DNA from: Longimicrobiales bacterium
Lineage (GTDB): Bacteria; Gemmatimonadota; Gemmatimonadetes; Longimicrobiales; Gaopeijiaceae
DNA: 16,220 nucleotides
Direction: 5' to 3'
NCBI GenBank assembly: GCA_022428035.1
Contig: JAKMDG010000251.1
Span: 1-16,220, forward strand
In this document: positions 9,301-16,220 of the stretch, in pieces
Position numbering within the stretch: position 1 is the stretch's first letter
Layout of the letters: every line of letters begins with the position of its first letter
Notes under the pieces: model-generated
What the model was told of the DNA's origin: nothing
What the model saw: only the letters and a program-made list of their open reading frames with translations
Database searches by the model: none
Made by a program: the position numbers and the translations under genes

Positions 9301-11308
9301 CCAACGCATTGAGAGGGTCGGTGACGACGTCCCCGACGCGGGCAGCGAGCAGGGTATCCGAAAGCAGGTCGCCAAGACTGTCGACATCGAGGAGTTCGCC
9401 TGCGCGGTCCTGGACGGCGAACACGTAGATCGTCGCGTCCGGGGCTCCGTTGCCTCTGACCTCGTAGGGCTTCATTGCAATGATCCGCAATCCGGCGTCC
9501 TCGAGGATCGGCATGAAGTCGGAGAGGACCAGGCGCTCTTCTCTCAGGAACAGTTTCAACTCGGTCGCGCCAGTCACCCCCGCAACTACAGCGCCCTCGA
9601 CTCGGTTCGTCAGCCCGACGGAGACGCTCACGTTCTCCCGGGCCATACGCTCGAGCTCAAAGATGTCGGCGACCGCGATCTCCGGAGCCGCCGCGGCCTG
9701 ATACTCACGGCTCATCGCTGCGTCATAGCGCTGCGCCAGGTCACGCGCCTCGTCGGTAGAGACGACCTTTTCGAGGCCCTCGCGCACCCGATCCGCCCAC
9801 GTTCTAATAATCGACGCGACAACGTGCTCGAGGTCTTCGGTACGGATCTCCGCGATCCTCTCCTCGCTCGCGCTCAGGTAGAAGTGCAGACGGGCCCGGT
9901 CACCGACGCCAAGTGCGAGATGATAGTTCAGAATCGCGCAGTCATATCGCTCGACCAGCGCGCCCTCGATCTGCTTACGGACACTACCAGAGAACCTGTC
10001 CCGCGGCAGGATCACCATCACGGAGATACCGCGATGCAGAGGATCCTGCCGCAACACGACCCTCACATTACGACCGCTGTACGCGGTCAGTACCGCACGG
10101 ACATCGTCTCTCAACTCCTCCGCCGACGAGAGGAAGAGTTCCTCTTTCGGCAGAGAGTCGAAGATCGTGATGATCTCCTTGTAGTCGTGCGAGCCCTCGG
10201 GCACGCCCTCCGAGTCAAGAATCCGGCGAAGCTTGTCCCGAACCAGCGGAATGTTGGCGGCCGGCTCAGAGTAGGTCTTGGACGTGAAAAGCCCGATAAA
10301 GCGGTGCTCGCCGATCACAAGTCCTGTCGCGTCCAGCTTCTTCACCCCGACATAGTCCATCCGGGCGCGACGATGCACGGTCGATTCGGCGTTTGTCTTA
10401 TTGACGATCAGGACCGGCCCCTTGAGCGCGAGCTCGCGCATCCCGGGCGAAAGTTCTGTGATCGGCACGGGCTCGGCGAACCGTGAGTCTCCCTCGTTTC
10501 GGAGTAGTCCCAGACCAGACCCCGGCTGCACCACGATCGCCTGTTCACCCCCGTCCTCGCCCCCGAGGAGGTCGTAGCCACGATACCCGAGGAAGACAAA
10601 GCCCCCGTTCTTCAGCCAGGCCAGAAACTCTTCGATCTCCTCGAACTCGTGCTTCCTGTCAGGCAGGTCGTTCGCATTCGCACGGACCGACTCCACAACG
10701 TGATCGAGCGCACCCAGCATCGGATGGAAATCGTCCGTGGCTCGCACGACGTCCTGAAGGCGCGAGCGCAGGTCCGCCTGCATACGGGTCAGACGCTGGG
10801 CGTCTCCGACGCGCTCGACCTCGCAGTGGACGACGGACTCCTTGTTGCCACCGTCCGCTGGAGGGTGAACCCCGATGACCTGACCCTCGGCGTCCCGCTC
10901 GACGTCGAGAATGGGATAAACCATCCGCTCGACCGCCAGGTCCTGAAGCGAGAGGTACTCGCGAATCGAATCGATGATGAACGGTCGCTCGCTGACGTTC
11001 GTTCGGATGAGCGTGACCGGTGCACCCCATTCCTCGTCGTCTTCGTCCGCGTTCACGACCTCGACATCGACTCTGAACGGCCTCGAGCTCCCGAGGAACT
11101 TGAACGCGCCCCGCGTCATCGATGCGAGATCGCCCGTGGTTCGGTGCGTCAGGAGTTCATCCGGGGCACGCGATAAAAAGAGCTGGGCGAAGTCGAGGAG
11201 GAGTTCGGACGCCCCGTCTGGACTGGACTTCAGGTAGTCACAGACTTGGTTGATCGCGGGCGAGATCTCGCGGAGCCGGTTCGGAGCGGCTGCCGTAGTG
11301 TCGCTCAT
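6377..11308 (-). CDS. gdhB: NAD-specific glutamate dehydrogenase, large (about 180 kDa) type
   Basis: This enzyme catalyses reversible oxidative deamination of L-glutamate to 2-oxoglutarate and ammonia with NAD+, usually in the catabolic direction. The product is 1643 residues, near the roughly 1600 usual for this large bacterial family. The long N-terminal half is the regulatory, ACT-like region. The catalytic core contains ARGGIRWSDRPDDFRTE, then TQMVKNAV and VPGGSKGGF (K861 and K871 are the likely substrate and catalytic lysines). A Gly-rich GEGGNLGLTQ at about 1155-1164 belongs to the nucleotide-binding domain, followed by a helical C-terminal part. I start at ATG 11308; upstream in-frame TTG 11350 is less likely, and neither has a strong Shine-Dalgarno sequence. 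The stop TAG overlaps the GTG of the FimT-like gene, so this housekeeping enzyme shares an operon with pilin genes. The gene symbol follows Pseudomonas usage. Confidence 0.95.
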   Translation of the reverse strand: MSDTTAAAPNRLREISPAINQVCDYLKSSPDGASELLLDFAQLFLSRAPDELLTHRTTGDLASMTRGAFKFLGSSRPFRVDVEVVNADEDDEEWGAPVTLIRTNVSERPFIIDSIREYLSLQDLAVERMVYPILDVERDAEGQVIGVHPPADGGNKESVVHCEVERVGDAQRLTRMQADLRSRLQDVVRATDDFHPMLGALDHVVESVRANANDLPDRKHEFEEIEEFLAWLKNGGFVFLGYRGYDLLGGEDGGEQAIVVQPGSGLGLLRNEGDSRFAEPVPITELSPGMRELALKGPVLIVNKTNAESTVHRRARMDYVGVKKLDATGLVIGEHRFIGLFTSKTYSEPAANIPLVRDKLRRILDSEGVPEGSHDYKEIITIFDSLPKEELFLSSAEELRDDVRAVLTAYSGRNVRVVLRQDPLHRGISVMVILPRDRFSGSVRKQIEGALVERYDCAILNYHLALGVGDRARLHFYLSASEERIAEIRTEDLEHVVASIIRTWADRVREGLEKVVSTDEARDLAQRYDAAMSREYQAAAAPEIAVADIFELERMARENVSVSVGLTNRVEGAVVAGVTGATELKLFLREERLVLSDFMPILEDAGLRIIAMKPYEVRGNGAPDATIYVFAVQDRAGELLDVDSLGDLLSDTLLAARVGDVVTDPLNALVVSAELHWREVDALRGLVGYAFQAGTVPSRTALPHALVEYPGIARELFAMFRMKFDPEVDATAQERLAAIDDIRDAFHGSLQGVSLLADDRALRRLEETISQTLRTNYYRLGGTTPSQRSGGVPYISYKFLVGTVENSPPTELLFEVWVHSARMEGVHLRGATVARGGIRWSDRPDDFRTEILGLVNTQMVKNAVIVPGGSKGGFVTRITPSDPEERWEEGRQQYQTLIRGLLDVTDNLVDGRNEKPDAVVAYDPPDPYLVVAADKGTATFSDLANSVSADYGFWLDDAFASGGSNGYDHKAVGITARGGWECVKRHFREKGKDIQTEPFTVAGVGDMSGDVFGNGMLLSEQIQLVAAFDHRHVFIDPTPDPTTSYVERKRMFELGRSSWEDYDQSLLSEGGMIVPRGAKEVELSPQALKALGVKDGEERPTNGEALVRAVLRAPVELLWNGGIGTYVKSAMQTHADAGDPANDAVRLDTGELRCDVIGEGGNLGLTQRARIEYANLGGRVNTDALDNSGGVDMSDHEVNLKILLTPAVTSGMLEQDKRNQLLETLTESVAELVLDNNRSQSLAVSLDERRSKESIDEFRDLMLSLEKAGELERGAEHLPSTDVLIERRERGQGMARPELCVLLAYAKLSLKTRLLSSGLPDDPVTESYLLGYFPPKAIAAAGQENLASHRLRREIITAEITNDLVDLMGSAFVSRMKRDTGRSSEDVVRSWLVASRLADHRVLMRQMAQQAHAVSTRVSYRWLLGLARVLERTTRWVLQNVDPDDSSASIVEQNLAGLASLREAFGDVVRGEERTLFEARVREIQELGADEAFSRRLITLRFLDQLLEVLGIGREVETDPIPTAHAFYQTSEAFEVPWLRRRSFASAGDDQWEVRAAQVLSDDLSRAHRRITTGLLLRHEGAGDQGTDYMALVKSSDLERFRDILEELKAEESIGLAAASVAARELGVLADRVARRPGQEDRR

Positions 11309-11482
11309 GTAGTTCGTCCGGCGGCCGGCGGACACCGGCGCGCACGACAAGAGGTGCGGGTGACGGTCACTGAATGGTACGGAAGAACCGATTGACCGGA
11401 AACATAATTGATCACACCGCGCGAAGCGCCCGTCCGCTCAGCAAGAAATTCCCCCGCCCCGCCCGATGATCTAGTTTGGCGC
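11309..11482. promoter_or_regulatory. divergent intergenic region between the glutamate dehydrogenase and yhaO-like genes
   Basis: These 174 bases separate two divergent operons, so both promoters should lie here. An AT-rich island at 11391-11414 stands out from GC-rich flanks. It contains TTGACC (11392-11397), CATAAT (11403-11408) and the palindrome TGATCA. The two hexamers are too close to act as a -35/-10 pair. On the plus strand, TAGTTT at 11472-11477 is a possible -10 only 5 bases before the ATG at 11483. With no Shine-Dalgarno sequence there, a leaderless transcript is possible. Confidence 0.4.
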
Positions 11483-12736
11483 ATGCGATTCCTGCACGTC
11501 GCCGACGTACATCTCGACACTTCATTCTCCGGACGATCCGAGACGGTCCGGCAGCGGCTGCGCAACGCCTCCCGAGAGGCGTTCCGCAACGCAGTCGATC
11601 TCGCCATTCGCGAAGATGTGCACGCCTTCCTGATCGCCGGCGATCTTTTCGACGGTGAGCGGCTTTCGTTCCAGACGGAGCGCTTCCTTCTTGAGCAGAC
11701 CGAGCGACTCGGCGATCACGGCATCACCGTCGTCTACGCCACGGGAAACCACGATCCCGGCGCTCCGACAACCGGTCCGCGCTCACTGGCCTGGTCCAGC
11801 GCGGTTCGAGTCGCGCCTGACGGGACTCCCCGGCGCTTCACGATCCACGATCACGGAGGCGTACCGATCGGCTACGTCACTGGCGTCGGGCACGATACCG
11901 ACCGGGTCACGGATGACCTGTCCCGAGGCCTTCCAGTGCCGACCGGAGAGCTGCCCGAGATCGCATTGCTTCACACGCAGGTCCACACCTCCCTCGGCGC
12001 CCGCGATCATCATGCCTATGCGCCCTCGGAACTGACCTGGCTCTGCCACGCCGGCTACGACTACTGGGCCCTCGGGCACGTGCATATCCGCCAACAGCTG
12101 TCGGCGGACCCGCCCATCTGGTACCCCGGTAGCCTCCAGGGAAAAAGTCACACGGACACCGGTGCCCGCGGTGCCTTACTGGTCGACCTGTCGGACCGAG
12201 AAGCGCCGCTCGTCTCGTTCCGACCACTGGCCCCGGTGCGATGGGATACCATCGAGGTCGACCGCCTCGACGACGTCCGATCTCTGGACGACCTCGAGCA
12301 TGCGTGCCTCGACGTATGGAATCGACAGCGTGCGGGGGACCCGACGACCCAGGGCACCGAATGGATGGTACGCATTGTTCTGCAGGGGCCCTGCCCGCTC
12401 TGGGCGGAGCTGCGCACGGTCGAGGATCAGGAGACGCTGGCGTCCGAGCTCGCACCGATGATGGGGGCACTGGAGGTGGTGTTGTCCACGGAGGGGGTGC
12501 ACGCGACGCTCGATCTGGACGAGCACCGGCAACGGACGGACATCCTCGGCGAAGCCCTCCGGCTCGCGACGGAAATCCGTGAGGGTCGACTCACCCTCGA
12601 GAACCTCGATGCGACATCACTCGCGAGAAGCGTAGGCGACGATCCGAACATCATAGCCGGATACGTGCGGTCATTGCTGGGCGAAGCGGAGGGAGAACTC
12701 GCGATGCGCCTGCTGGACACCGAGGGGCGCCGTTGA
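11483..12736 (+). CDS. yhaO: YhaO/SbcD-like metallophosphoesterase DNA exonuclease
   Basis: A calcineurin-like nuclease of 417 residues, related to Mre11 and SbcD, expected to cut DNA ends with the ATPase encoded next. All metal-binding motifs are present in order: D8-x-H10 (HVADVHLD), GD54LFD57, GNH90D91, LLH164TQVH168 and GH199VH201. The length fits YhaO-type exonucleases. After about residue 290 the sequence is less conserved and probably holds the capping or partner-binding region. I start at ATG 11483 because MRFLHVADVH is the conserved N-terminus; the frame is open upstream to 11408, but that extension looks non-coding. No Shine-Dalgarno sequence is visible. The stop TGA overlaps the TTG start of the yhaN-like gene (TTGA), a sign of coupled production of two subunits. 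The nuclease assignment is secure; the physiological role (repair or defence) is not established by the sequence. Confidence 0.92.
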   Translation: MRFLHVADVHLDTSFSGRSETVRQRLRNASREAFRNAVDLAIREDVHAFLIAGDLFDGERLSFQTERFLLEQTERLGDHGITVVYATGNHDPGAPTTGPRSLAWSSAVRVAPDGTPRRFTIHDHGGVPIGYVTGVGHDTDRVTDDLSRGLPVPTGELPEIALLHTQVHTSLGARDHHAYAPSELTWLCHAGYDYWALGHVHIRQQLSADPPIWYPGSLQGKSHTDTGARGALLVDLSDREAPLVSFRPLAPVRWDTIEVDRLDDVRSLDDLEHACLDVWNRQRAGDPTTQGTEWMVRIVLQGPCPLWAELRTVEDQETLASELAPMMGALEVVLSTEGVHATLDLDEHRQRTDILGEALRLATEIREGRLTLENLDATSLARSVGDDPNIIAGYVRSLLGEAEGELAMRLLDTEGRR

Positions 12737-15375
12737 GGATCGAACGGATCTGCGTCGACGGCTTCGGGCGTCTGAGTGATCTCGATACGGGCACTGAGTC
12801 CCTCGGAGACCTGGTCGTCATTCTCGGCCCCAATGAGGCAGGTAAATCAACCCTGTTCTCCTTTCTGACCACGGCGCTCTATGGCTTCTCCCCGGCCTCG
12901 CGCGACACCAATCCACATGTACCCTGGGGTTCGACCGAAGCCGGAGGACGCATCCATGTCCGCACATCGGACGAGGCCTCCCTGGTCGTCGAGCGCAGGC
13001 TCCGATCATCCCCGGCCGGAACGCTCATCCGCGGCGACAAGCGGCTAGACCTGCGCAACCAGCCGCTCGATCTGGTTCACCATGTGCCTCGAACCGTCTT
13101 CCGCCAGGTCTTCGCGGTAACCCTGGCCGAGCTCGCCGGGCTCGACGATGAGACGTGGAGCAGAATCCAGGACCGCGTACTCGGATCAATGGGTGCCTCG
13201 GATCTTGCATCGGCACGCGATGTCGCCGAGCAGCTAGAGCAGGAGGCGAGCGAAATATGGCGACCAAACAGGCGAGGGAATCAGCGACTTCGTGGCCTGC
13301 GCGACGAGATGCGAGCCCTGCGATCTCGGCGCACCGAGGCGATGGCGCGCGACCGGGATATTCGCGCCCTGACGGAAGATCGTGAAAGCGTAGCACTCCG
13401 ACTCGACGACGTCCGTCGAGATCTCAAGCGAGATCGGATCGTGGTGGAGCGTGTTCAGGATCTCCTACCGCTCAAGCGCCAGCTCGACCGGGTCGTTGCC
13501 CTTCGCCGGGAGGGAGGCAGCCGCGCCGAGCTCGATGGACTGCCCGACGACCTCACCGTTCGACTGGACGCGATCGACGATGACGTGACGCGACTCGAGG
13601 GCCGTCTCGCGGCCATCGACGAGGACCTGGCCGAACCGAAACGGACGGTAGCCGCGTTCGACGAGGCGGCGCAGACCCTCCTGGGGCATGCGGTCGCGGT
13701 CGACGACTTTCTTCGCGATCCGGATGCCGCTCGAGCGCTCGCAGCACGGCTTGACGATCTACGGGTCGAGGCTGAGGAGGCACGGATCGAGATGGAGGCG
13801 ATAGAGCGACAACTCTTCGACGAGCCACTGACCGAAGAGATCCGCTCACGAGTCCTGACCATCTCGACCGACCTGCTCCGGGATCGCGTCGAACGCCTCA
13901 GTCTTCTGTACCGAGCCGAGGTGGTGTCGACCCCGGTACATGCGGCACAGCCTCGGGTCGTTCCAGGCTGGGTGCCCGGACTCCTGGTGATCGTCGGTGC
14001 CGGCATGCTCGCCTGGGGCCTGCTGAGCGGCTCTCCGGCGACCGCTGGCCTTGGAACGGCTCTTCTGGCAGGCGGCCTGTTCTTCGCTCGCTCCGGTAAC
14101 CATGCACCTTCGGCCAATGCCCCCGACGACAGCGGCACGGCACACCTGGAATCGGAGATCGCAGCAGCACTGGAGGGCCTGGGGGTACGCGCCGAGTACC
14201 TCACGCCACCAGGTCTCCCAATCGTCTCAGCCGTCGAGCGCCTGCAGAAGCAGGTCGCGCAATGGGACACTCTGGTCCGATCACGCGAAGCACTGACCTC
14301 GCGTCTCGACAACCGTACCGCGGCGGCGGTCGCGCTGGCGACGAAGCTGGGATACACAGCACCCGACGACCTGTCCGCATTCGAGGCTTCGATCGAGTCC
14401 CGGGTCCAGGAAGCACGTCGACTGCGTGACGCGGCCGAACAGGCCGCGGGCGAGCACGACCGACTCGTGCGCACGCGGCATACGATCGCTACCGACGTCG
14501 ACCGGCTCCAGCAGGAACGTGCGGCTTTTCTCGAGCGCATTGGCAGCCTGGGGCACGGGGCGAGTGCAGGAGCCATCGATCACGCCCAGCGCCGCCTGGA
14601 CGCTCACGAGCGGGCCGACCGGATCGAGGAGGAGCTGGAGCGCACGCATCTCGATATCGCTGATCGAAAGGCACGCATCGCAGACGTCGAAGCGACCGAA
14701 GTCTCATGGTCCGTGTCGGAAGATGAGATCGCCGACCGACGTATTCGAATGGAGGAGGCGGAGGCACATCTCGAGGAGCTCGTCGGTCGGTCTCGCGCGC
14801 TGGAGCGAGACGTCGCGCACCTGCGCGAGCAGGAGACGGTCGATGCGATCGATGGCGAACTCGAGGCTCTGCGTGAGACCGAGTCACGCATGGTCAGCGA
14901 ACGCGACCGGAAGTGGATTCTGGCTCAGCTCGTCCGTGAAGCCGACCGCCGCTTCCGAGAGGAGCACCAGCCGGATCTGCTACGGCGGGCCTCCACCTAC
15001 CTTCAGCGACTCACTGACGGGCGCTACGAGCGTCTTCTGGTCGACGAAGGCGCTGACGGGGACCTCTTTCACCTGGTCGGCCCGGCTCTCCCGCGTCCGG
15101 TGCCGCTCGCATCACCGATTTCTACGGGGACTCTCGAGCAGGCATACCTGGCACTCCGCCTGGCGATCGTCGATCATCTCGATGGCGATGGCGAGCGACT
15201 ACCCCTCTTCCTCGACGAGGCGTTCGTGAACTGGGATCAAGCCCGATGCGAACAGGGGTTGGCCGTGCTCGCTGAGGTGTCAAAAGAACGACAGGTTTTC
15301 GCATTTACGTGTCATCCCGAGATGGCCAAACGACTCGAGGATCGCGGGGGACGGTTGGTCCGCCTGGACCGATGA
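12733..15375 (+). CDS. yhaN: YhaN-like SMC/Rad50-family ATPase with central transmembrane hairpin
   Basis: An 880-residue ATPase that probably drives the YhaO-like nuclease. Walker A is GPNEAGKS at 32-39 near the N-terminus. The ABC signature-like STGTLEQAYLALRLA starts at 797, and Walker B LPLFLDE ends at D828-E829. The head is thus split across the chain as in Rad50/SbcC. Between lie long Arg/Glu/Leu/Ala-rich coiled-coil stretches. In the middle, two hydrophobic segments (about 414-432 and 436-452, joined by SGSP) look like a membrane hairpin, so the complex may be membrane-anchored. The start is TTG 12733, with GAGGGG a few bases upstream and overlap with the yhaO stop. Its own stop overlaps the hydrolase ATG (ATGA). 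Rad50-type SbcC proteins lack the hairpin and normally have a CxxC zinc hook, which I do not see here, so YhaN is the better name. Confidence 0.9.
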   Translation: MRIERICVDGFGRLSDLDTGTESLGDLVVILGPNEAGKSTLFSFLTTALYGFSPASRDTNPHVPWGSTEAGGRIHVRTSDEASLVVERRLRSSPAGTLIRGDKRLDLRNQPLDLVHHVPRTVFRQVFAVTLAELAGLDDETWSRIQDRVLGSMGASDLASARDVAEQLEQEASEIWRPNRRGNQRLRGLRDEMRALRSRRTEAMARDRDIRALTEDRESVALRLDDVRRDLKRDRIVVERVQDLLPLKRQLDRVVALRREGGSRAELDGLPDDLTVRLDAIDDDVTRLEGRLAAIDEDLAEPKRTVAAFDEAAQTLLGHAVAVDDFLRDPDAARALAARLDDLRVEAEEARIEMEAIERQLFDEPLTEEIRSRVLTISTDLLRDRVERLSLLYRAEVVSTPVHAAQPRVVPGWVPGLLVIVGAGMLAWGLLSGSPATAGLGTALLAGGLFFARSGNHAPSANAPDDSGTAHLESEIAAALEGLGVRAEYLTPPGLPIVSAVERLQKQVAQWDTLVRSREALTSRLDNRTAAAVALATKLGYTAPDDLSAFEASIESRVQEARRLRDAAEQAAGEHDRLVRTRHTIATDVDRLQQERAAFLERIGSLGHGASAGAIDHAQRRLDAHERADRIEEELERTHLDIADRKARIADVEATEVSWSVSEDEIADRRIRMEEAEAHLEELVGRSRALERDVAHLREQETVDAIDGELEALRETESRMVSERDRKWILAQLVREADRRFREEHQPDLLRRASTYLQRLTDGRYERLLVDEGADGDLFHLVGPALPRPVPLASPISTGTLEQAYLALRLAIVDHLDGDGERLPLFLDEAFVNWDQARCEQGLAVLAEVSKERQVFAFTCHPEMAKRLEDRGGRLVRLDR

Positions 15376-16190
15376 GCGATTCGCCGTTCATCGATGGGCG
15401 GCAGGTCCACGTCGACCTGCCGCTGCACGTGACGGAGGTCTCGGAAGGTGACGGCACGACCCCGACATTCGTCATGCTTCACGGTTTTGGCGCGTCGTCA
15501 TACACATGGCGTCACTGGACCCCAAAGCTCGCTCAGAGGGGGCGGGTGTTGTGTGTGGACTACAAGGGGTTCGGTGCAGCCCCGAAGCCTGCGGACGAGC
15601 GCTACGGACCAGAGGATCAGGCGGAGCTGGTCATCCAGCTCATCGACCGACTCTCACTGAAGCGCGTCACGCTCATCGGTCACTCGCTGGGGGGCGGAAT
15701 CGCTCTCCTTGCAGCCGAAGAACTCTGCACCAGGGAGACCCGGGTCCTCGACCGCATGGTACTGATCTCGTCACCAGCGTATCGTCAGCCCCTGCCACCG
15801 TTTGTACGAATGTCCGAGCGACCGCGCCTGACTCGGTTCCTCATCCGCGCGATTGGGCCGAGGCGTCTCATCCGCACCGCCTTCCGATCGATCGTCCGTG
15901 ACCCCTCTATTGTCACCGAGGAAATGGTCAACGCATACGCGCACGCCCTGACCACTACGGAAGGGGTGAACGCAGCCATGGCCGCAGGCCGACAGATCCT
16001 GCCAGCCGACATCGACCAGGCCTCGGAGAAGATCGGAGGTGTAGACGTGCCGACACTCCTGATCTGGGGGGACTGGGAGCGCGTGGTACCCGGCTGGGTC
16101 GGAGAACGTCTGGCTGAGGACCTGCCGGACGCTCGCGTCGTCGTTCTCGAGCGGTGTGGTCACGTCCGGCCGGAAGAGAATCCCGACTAG
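15372..16190 (+). CDS. alpha/beta hydrolase, possibly C-terminally truncated by an amber stop
   Basis: A predicted serine hydrolase of 272 residues to the TAG. The oxyanion-hole motif is HGFG (37-40), the nucleophile elbow GHSLG with S105, and the catalytic histidine H264 in CGH. At the acid position (G-x-x-D-x-x-V-P) the chain reads GDWERVVP, so E236 stands where Asp is usual. The start is ATG 15372, overlapping the yhaN stop as ATGA; the open frame back to 15309 lies inside yhaN and is ignored. The protein stops only eight residues after H264, whereas relatives normally carry a last helix. After the TAG the frame reads SFAVLSTFLD to the window end, which looks like that helix. No signal peptide is visible, so the enzyme is probably cytoplasmic. 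Its substrate is unknown; coupling to the nuclease-ATPase pair does not reveal a joint function. Confidence 0.85.
   Translation: MSDSPFIDGRQVHVDLPLHVTEVSEGDGTTPTFVMLHGFGASSYTWRHWTPKLAQRGRVLCVDYKGFGAAPKPADERYGPEDQAELVIQLIDRLSLKRVTLIGHSLGGGIALLAAEELCTRETRVLDRMVLISSPAYRQPLPPFVRMSERPRLTRFLIRAIGPRRLIRTAFRSIVRDPSIVTEEMVNAYAHALTTTEGVNAAMAAGRQILPADIDQASEKIGGVDVPTLLIWGDWERVVPGWVGERLAEDLPDARVVVLERCGHVRPEENPD
16188..16190 (+). other. amber stop interrupting the C-terminus of the alpha/beta hydrolase
   Basis: The codons read GAG AAT CCC GAC TAG AGC TTC GCC GTG CTC. The ten codons after the TAG stay open to the window end and resemble the final amphipathic helix of the family (ENPD-x-SFAVLSTFLD). CAG, GAG or AAG to TAG would each explain the stop by one base change. 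A naturally short protein is the alternative. Confidence 0.55.
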
Positions 16191-16220
16191 AGCTTCGCCG
16201 TGCTCTCGACCTTTCTGGAC

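Noticed and set aside
9068..10486. A 472-residue open frame on the plus strand, with others at 7721-8608 and 7073-7576
   Set aside because: All lie opposite the glutamate dehydrogenase and mirror its codon periodicity; none shows motifs or a convincing start.
11392..11408. A sigma-70 promoter from TTGACC and CATAAT
   Set aside because: The hexamers are only five bases apart, far from the roughly 17 needed.
13455..14576. A 373-residue open frame on the minus strand
   Set aside because: It is antisense to the coiled-coil part of the yhaN-like gene; its Ser/Arg-rich, low-complexity product is typical of a shadow frame.
12733..15375. SbcC/Rad50 proper as the name of the ATPase
   Set aside because: No CxxC zinc hook was seen, and the central hydrophobic hairpin fits YhaN-type proteins better.

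Overview
The window is GC-rich, densely packed bacterial chromosome with no sign of plasmid, phage or insertion-sequence content. The gene set suggests a Gemmatimonadota-like bacterium or a related lineage. That set is a fused 2-oxoacid:ferredoxin oxidoreductase with its Fe-S/FAD partner, the very large NAD-dependent glutamate dehydrogenase, a small block of minor type IV pilins, and a YhaO/YhaN-type nuclease-ATPase pair. The taxonomic guess rests on gene recognition only and is tentative.

Left part, minus strand, 1-3431: two overlapping genes encode a FAD and [4Fe-4S] oxidoreductase (GltD-like) and the gamma-alpha fusion subunit of a 2-oxoacid:acceptor oxidoreductase (KorA type). KorA runs off the left edge, and its KorB partner would be expected there. 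The oxidoreductase starts at an ATG with a strong Shine-Dalgarno sequence, but codon 20 is an in-frame amber stop inside its conserved N-terminal cysteine motif.

Middle, minus strand, 3612-11308: an apparent operon of five genes whose neighbours all overlap. It begins with the 1643-residue NAD-glutamate dehydrogenase, followed by four minor-pilin genes (FimT/GspH-like, PilV-like, PilW-like, PilX-like). About 180 bases separate it from the kor genes.

Right part, plus strand, 11483-16220: a second tightly coupled operon, divergent from the dehydrogenase. It encodes a calcineurin-like DNA exonuclease (YhaO/SbcD-like), an SMC/Rad50-like ATPase with a central transmembrane hairpin (YhaN-like), and an alpha/beta hydrolase. 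The hydrolase ends at an amber stop just after its catalytic histidine, and the frame stays open and protein-like to the window edge.

Two functional links are plausible. Glutamate dehydrogenase makes 2-oxoglutarate, a candidate substrate of the Kor enzyme, and YhaO and YhaN probably form a Mre11-Rad50-like complex. The most unusual signal is the pair of in-frame amber codons in otherwise intact genes, although TAG clearly also serves as a true stop in this window. I saw no RNA genes, CRISPR arrays or mobile elements.
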